NCBI RefSeq assembly: GCF_019320115.1
Contig: NC_089587.1
Coordinates: 105,325,158-105,389,157, forward strand
Direction: 5' to 3'
Length of the DNA: 64,000 nt
DNA from: Miscanthus floridulus
Taxonomy: Eukaryota; Streptophyta; Magnoliopsida; Poales; Poaceae
Both the position numbers and the translations under genes were made by a program. The notes below the pieces were generated by a model. The model did no database searches, was not told the DNA's origin, and saw only the letters and a list, made by a program, of their open reading frames with translations. This document shows, in pieces, positions 59,127 through 64,000 of this stretch (position 1 is its first letter; each line of letters starts with the position of its first letter).

Positions 59127-62100
59127 TCATTGGGTTTCTCCATCGCCGTCCATCTCGCCGAACAGGTCAACGTCGCTGGCTAGTTTCTTCGCCGTGTCTT
59201 CCACCTCATCTTCCAGCTGCTGATGCTCCATCGTGCCCATCCCTCTAGCAAATCCGGCCCCTATCGCTTAAAGGTCAATGGCAGGGTAGTGGGACCAGAC
59301 CACCGCTAGGGCGTGTGTAACGGCGGTGATGGTGGCGTCACGGTTGAAGCTTCTGAAATTCTCCCACGCCACCTTGCACCTATCGATGATGGTGTCTGGA
59401 TGCAGCGGCCTACCGTTGGGCTAAGGAACCACCTCCAGGTCGACATAGTCGAGCACCGGCTTGACTCCGGCAACTATGACATTGAGCTTGCCCCTCTAGG
59501 TTCTAGCCTCCTGCTCTAGCACATCAAACTATGCCTTGGTCCTCCAACGGAACTTTGCAGGCACCACAAGGATATGTCAACTAAAGCAATTACTCCAGTA
59601 GTAACTCTGACCATGAAGTACTCACCTTTTAGCTCCTCGGCCAGCTTCTCTACTCGCCTAGTCACTTTCTCCTCCTCCTCCTAGAGTTGCCTGATGGTTT
59701 GGCGTAGCAGGGTGAGCTCCGCATCTTGCTCTACAAGCACAACAATCGTCAGCAACAATATGGCTGCTCAACAATGCAAAGCAAAATCACCGATACTCCA
59801 TACCTTTTCTCTGCTCGGAGATGTTTCTGAGCTGCTCGAACTTCTGCTCCAGCTGCTTAGAAACACTAGTTAGCTGCTCGGAGACGGTGGCTAGCTGCTT
59901 AGACCTACCTCGTAGCTGCTCAGACACGGTCGACAACTGCTCGGACAGAACCCCCTTTTGGTATTCCAAGTCCCACACTTGAGACTCGACAAGATCTCGT
60001 TCACACTGGGCCCTCTAGATGTTTTCTCCATAACCTTCATCATCTCCTTTAGTTTTGCGTTTTCTTCGACGAGGGGCTCCATCCTTTTGATCAGTTGGCA
60101 TCATTGTTTGGTAGTCCAAGTTATCCCCTGTAAGAACACCAAGACTATGAAGAACTCCAATCTCCAATGGAAAAGATGAACACTGATGATGCAATGTTAA
60201 CCTTGATCTACTTCATCGCCATCGACAGGGTAGACTCTAGCCTCTTGAGCTCCCTGGTGGTGTCCTCCTCCTCAACGACCACCACTTCATCGCCTTGCTT
60301 GCAGAGGATTCAAACAACTTGGGGTCATGATTCCTCACGTTCGATTTCTTCCACCTCGTCCTCCTCCTCCGTAGCTAGTGGCACCACCAAGGTGCTCGGT
60401 GGCCAGACAACATGTCTGACCACGCCCTCTGACACCTAAGGGAGTGTCGTTTGCTCCTCAAGCACCACCGACTTATCCACTACAGACTCTGGCACAACGT
60501 CAGCAACTCCAGCGTCCGCCTCTGAAGAACCGGTGGCTACCGTTGTTGCCCTGGGCACTGCCACCGACCCGTCCACCGTCGGCACCAATCATTCGCCACC
60601 CCAAAGTCCACCAGTAGAGGCACTTGACTCCTCTGCTAGCTGCTGAGCACCCGGGGACTCCGGGACAGGATCTGTCGGCGTCGCCTCCATGCTGGGACCT
60701 ACCCCGGCTGCTCACCGGTCTAGGTGGACATATTCAATTCCTCCGTACACCTTGCTCTGCATCAAATTAGCTCATCAATCGCCAAATGAGATAAGAATAT
60801 GACAACAAAATACCAAAAAGGCAAGGATACTTATGTGTCGGCCTACCGGTACACTTTTCTAAACCAGCGCTGCCTACCCAAGCCCCTAGGCGTGGCCCTG
60901 GGGTCGACTCCCACGCCTAGGGATGGAGGTCTCATGGTCTCCAACGTCGCCCTCTTCTCCACCTGCTGCTCTAGGACTCCCCTCGCCTGATGCTCGAGGA
61001 CTCCCTTCACCTGCTGCTCAGGGACTCCCTCCCCTTCCTTCGATCGCTCCTCCACGTGCGTGTTGCGTGGAGGCATTTCAGTGCTCGGAGGAGGAGCTAC
61101 TGGAGTCTCGTCGTCATCCGACCACTCGGACATCGCCGCACTCTGTGTTCAAGTGGTGCAGTCACCGCCAAGCGAGATGCCGCTCTGCTTGTGGGGGGCG
61201 ACACCCATCGCCTTCCTCTTCTTCTGAGCCAGCTCATCTGCTGCTGCCCTCTTCCCTCGAACTTTCTCCAAAACCGGGGGAGGACTCTCCACCCGACCAG
61301 CGTCCATGCCTCCGGACTCCGACTAGGCGCTGACGGCTCCTTTCTCAGGCTAAGCTGGTGGCCGGGCGTCTACCGCCTATGGCCAATCGCCCCTCGGCAT
61401 GCTCGAGAAGTACACCACTCGTTCTTGTGAATGAATCTTTTCATAAGTGAATCAGTTTACTGCTCCGCAATAGTACAGGATAAAATAAGATCAGGAACAA
61501 ATAAATGAGATGTTTACCTAAGGTGGCGGGTTCGTGCAGTTAAAGGGCCTCATCTGCCCTAACACGCTGAATGAGGCAAACGGAGTGAATAGCTCTATAG
61601 CCCGCTCTAGCACGTCGTCCCTCGATAGCATCTCTATCCTCTCTCGGGTGCCGTCGGTGTCACCCTTGAAGTCATAACCCGTGTGGGCCCTCTCCTTGTA
61701 GGGCTAGACACGGCGCACTATGAAGCTCATCGCCACTAGTCCACCGTTGGTCTTCATGCCCTTTATTAGGCTAAAGAGCTCCCTCACCTGCTCCATATCA
61801 GCATCGCTTGGCCTCTCCGACCAGCTTTTCTGGCTCTCCAGGACATGGTCGGCATTGCAGTGGATGGTAGGTTGGCTTTGCTTCATGTAGAACCACCTCG
61901 CATTCCACCCCTTCAGCGACGTGTTCAGCGGCATAGAGAAGTACTCGCTCGCCATTCCATCACGCAGTTGAAGATACACGCCACCAACCACCTTGGAACC
62001 ACCTCTGCCCTTCTTTTTTAGTCAGAACAGGTGACGAAAGAGGTTGAAGTGGGGAAGAATCCTGAGATACGCCTCATAGAAATGAATGAAAATCAAAATG

Positions 62101-62417
62101 TGCAAGATGGTGTTTGGGTGGAGGTTGCACAGACTGACTCTCCAGAACTCCAATAGATCCCTCAAGAAAGGATGAACAGGAAATCCTAACCCGCACCAAA
62201 AGTAATCCTCAAATACTACAGCTTCGTTAGTATGGGGCATTAGGTAGGGCTCACCGCTGGATGGCCACCATTCGGCGGTGATGCAGTCAGGAAGAATGCC
62301 CGCCTCCACCATCCTATTGAGCTCCGCCTCCCCCATGCGCGACGGCACCCATTCTTCATCACGGCTGACTCTGGCGCTCGCCTTCTTTGAGTTACCAGCT
62401 CCCTTCTTCGGTGCCAT
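59127..62417 (-). pseudogene. Tat-D antisense gene, multi-exon, broken
   Basis: ATG at 62417: MAPKKGAGNSKKASARVSRD, a basic start. Then LMPHTNEAVVFEDYFWCGLG, FPVHPFLRDLLEFWRVSLCN, LHPNTILHILIFIHFYEAYL and, after one stop (62022) in the same frame, LNTSLKGWNARWFYMKQ. This is the same domain as the Tat-A antisense gene (PF04195-like). A CTTAG|GTAAAC junction near 61515 looks like a splice donor. Further minus-strand blocks follow: 61430-60840 (MSEWSDDDETPVAPPPSTEM, Gln/Glu repeats), about 60720-60190 (Ser/Asp/Pro-rich) and about 60110-59620, which has seven heptads of an LSEQLST-like repeat, ending in an acidic tail at 59127. Exon limits are inferred. Confidence 0.68.
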
Positions 62418-62542
62418 CTCTCATACCTAGTTTGGGATTGGTGGTGGAAACGCGTGTGAATATGAATCTGGAAGCATGAGGGCTGAGGAGGAAGCCAAAA
62501 TGGAAAAGTGGCAAAGGTGGGAGCGTGGGGTGTGGCGGCACA

Positions 62543-62550
62543 GTTATAAA
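62543..62550 (-). promoter_or_regulatory. TATA-like box of the Tat-D antisense gene
   Basis: The minus strand reads TTTATAAC, 126 bp upstream of ATG 62417, matching the spacing in Tat-A (120 bp). Confidence 0.45.
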
Positions 62551-63419
62551 GCACTCCCCCCACCTTCTGCATTCGAGGGTTTTTGGGAAACTGCTCCACG
62601 ATTTGCGCCTCTCTGCATTCTTTGAAATAGCATGGTGGGCCATACCTGGGCTTTCACACAACTATAGCCCGTATCGCCCATTTATCATCACAAGTTGTTA
62701 CTGCTCACCGAATATTCGCCAACTTCTCCGCCATCTATTATGGCTCAGTAATTACTACTGTACAGCCATTACTCCATTTTTTCTCCATGATTTGTTTTCT
62801 CCAAGATTTCCACTTGTGGCTCGGGGCCTGACTCCTCAACACGACTGGGCTCCTCACCGCACTAGGGACTTTCTTCTGTTGACTACTGTTTTTGACCTAG
62901 GCACCACGTGACCACGTCACCAACTGTTAGGCTTAGGGACTAAGTGGACACACTTCACCTTGCGGTGAATGTGCTTTTATCATTTTGGGGCTACACCCGG
63001 GGACTAGCTGCCTGCTCGGCTGGTTTTGTGCTTCTCTTTACATTGGACCCTGACACCACATGACTACGTCACCTACTGTCAGGCTTGGGGACTAAGTGGG
63101 CACACTTCACCTCGCGGTGAGTGTGTTTGCTTTATTCTAGAAGACTCCATGCCTCTTGAAGCTAAAGAAGACTATCTCCCTTTCTCGTGGTCAGACTCTA
63201 AGTGGCCACACTTGGTCCACTGCGAGGAAATTTTTGAGTCTGAACTTGAGCTCCTTACACCCTTATGGCAAGCCGTACTTGGGTTACACTGCTCGGCAAA
63301 CCACATGGGTTGCGCCCCTAGGGGCGGCCCAGCCCACAAGATGAAGCCTTGTGGGGCACGATGCTGCTCAGCGTCTCCCACAAGGCACCGAGAAGATATC
63401 ATGAAGATACTACGAGATC
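62551..63419 (+). other. Tat-D 3' non-coding region
   Basis: No gene. It contains a 71 bp direct repeat (62903-62973 and 63055-63125, sharing GACTAAGTGG and CACACTTCACCT) and a GGGGCTACACCCGGGGACTA phrase at about 62986. Confidence 0.6.
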
Positions 63420-63738
63420 TGTTAGGATATATATAATCCCATGATTCTTGTAATCTGTTATTACTTTCTGGTTATCTCCTAGATCTAACCGACTTGTAAC
63501 CTTGCCCCCAGACTATATAAGGCGGGCAGAGACACCCTCCAAACACATGCAATATCATACGATAGCCAATACAATCCAACAGACCATAGGAGTTGGGTAT
63601 TACGTCATACTGACGGCCTAAACCTATCTAACTCGTGTGTCTCTATTGCCTTCTTGTTCTCGATTACACGCATCTCTACCGATCAATCTACCTTCATGGG
63701 ATACCCCTCGGAGGACTACCGATGATATTCTATTGACA
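63420..63738 (+). repeat. Tat-D 3' LTR (319 bp)
   Basis: TGTTAGGATA...CTATTGACA. Short LTR with TATATAAG at 63514-63521 and a GC-richer leader after it. Its right edge falls cleanly inside an integrase reading frame, supporting the boundary. Confidence 0.8.
63514..63521 (+). promoter_or_regulatory. LTR TATA box (Tat-D)
   Basis: TATATAAG about 95 bp after the LTR start, the normal place in a compact LTR. Confidence 0.7.
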
Positions 63739-64000
63739 GTGACCCTACATGAAGTTCCCCTTACTATCATCTCTGATAGAGGATCAATTTTTGTCTCTCG
63801 TTTCTAGGAGCAACCGCAGCAATGTCTTGGTACTCGTCTCCTCAGAAGCTCAACATATCATCCACAAACTAATGGTCAAACTGAAAGGGTGAACTAGGTG
63901 CTCGAGGATATGTTGAGAGCATGTGCCATTTCTTTTCCTGAGAAGTGGGATGGGTGCCTGAAGTTAGCTGAATTTTCTTACAATAATAGCTACCAAGAGA
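63739..64000 (+). pseudogene. Chromovirus integrase fragment, target of Tat-D
   Basis: Plus-strand frame with HEVPLTIISDRGSIFVSRF, a TAG, then STYHPQTNGQTERVN, a second TAG, and [17 protein letters not shown], ending [12 protein letters not shown] at the window edge. This is the gypsy integrase core (second catalytic Asp and downstream block). Wording resembles Tekay/Del integrases, including the one at 8600-8998. The first five bases (GTGAC) are the expected target duplication, partner unseen. Confidence 0.85.

Larger units (their letters stand above)
58857..63738 (+). mobile_element. Tat-D: 3' portion of a Tat-type gypsy element
   Basis: Truncated on the left by copia-2. It retains the downstream antisense gene (59127-62417), a 1 kb 3' non-coding stretch and the 3' LTR (63420-63738). 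Assignment to Tat rests on the antisense gene and general plan; no pol remains. No primer site follows the LTR, so it is the 3' one. Confidence 0.72.

Overview
The window is plant nuclear DNA from a grass (Poaceae), most likely a panicoid/andropogonoid relative of sorghum, sugarcane or Miscanthus. That placement is inferred from the retrotransposon families and was not tested by search. I see no intact host gene, tRNA gene, rRNA gene or CRISPR array. Essentially all 64 kb is LTR retrotransposons nested in one another, as in pericentromeric heterochromatin. Every coding region is broken by stops, frameshifts, deletions or insertions.

Layout, left to right: (1) 1-20178, minus strand, the 5' half of a Ty1/copia element (copia-1) with a multi-zinc-knuckle gag and no pol in view. 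Its 5' LTR is split by (2) 4066-18844, minus strand, a complete Ty3/gypsy chromovirus of Tekay type with ~4.0 kb LTRs, a perfect TTTAT target duplication, gag, pol with a C-terminal chromodomain-like segment, and an extra ORF region upstream of gag that begins with a near copy of the histone H3 N-terminal tail. (3) 20179-48873, minus strand, a CRM-like chromovirus whose pol reading frame runs into its LTR. Its gag is split by (4) 24630-46478, plus strand, a Tat-lineage gypsy element (Tat-A) with a second RNase H and a multi-exon antisense gene downstream of pol. Tat-A integrase is split by (5) 32319-37341, a ~5 kb solo LTR with a perfect CACGC target duplication. (6) 48874-53630 holds a Tat pol fragment, a different Tat gag fragment, and a truncated second copy of the ~5 kb LTR. 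(7) 53631-58856, minus strand, a truncated copia element (copia-2) carrying a hAT-type MITE in gag. (8) 58857-63738, the 3' part of another Tat element (Tat-D) with its own antisense gene and a 319 bp LTR, sitting in (9) a chromovirus integrase fragment that runs off the right end.

The order of events can be read from nesting and roughly from LTR divergence in short stretches aligned by eye. CRM-like LTRs are most diverged (~12% over ~130 bp), Tat-A intermediate (~6-10%), and Tekay least (~4-5%), consistent with Tekay being a late arrival.

The most interesting object is the Tekay 5' ORF at 13512-13982 followed by 12929-13501. It joins an H3-tail mimic (18 of the first 21 tail residues identical, including K4 and K9) to a compact middle domain, and, in another frame downstream, a coiled coil and an acidic tail. 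The same element encodes a chromodomain-like integrase tail, a module that in relatives reads methylated H3. An extra ORF upstream of gag in such grass elements is, from memory, already known; the H3 mimicry is the part I would follow up.
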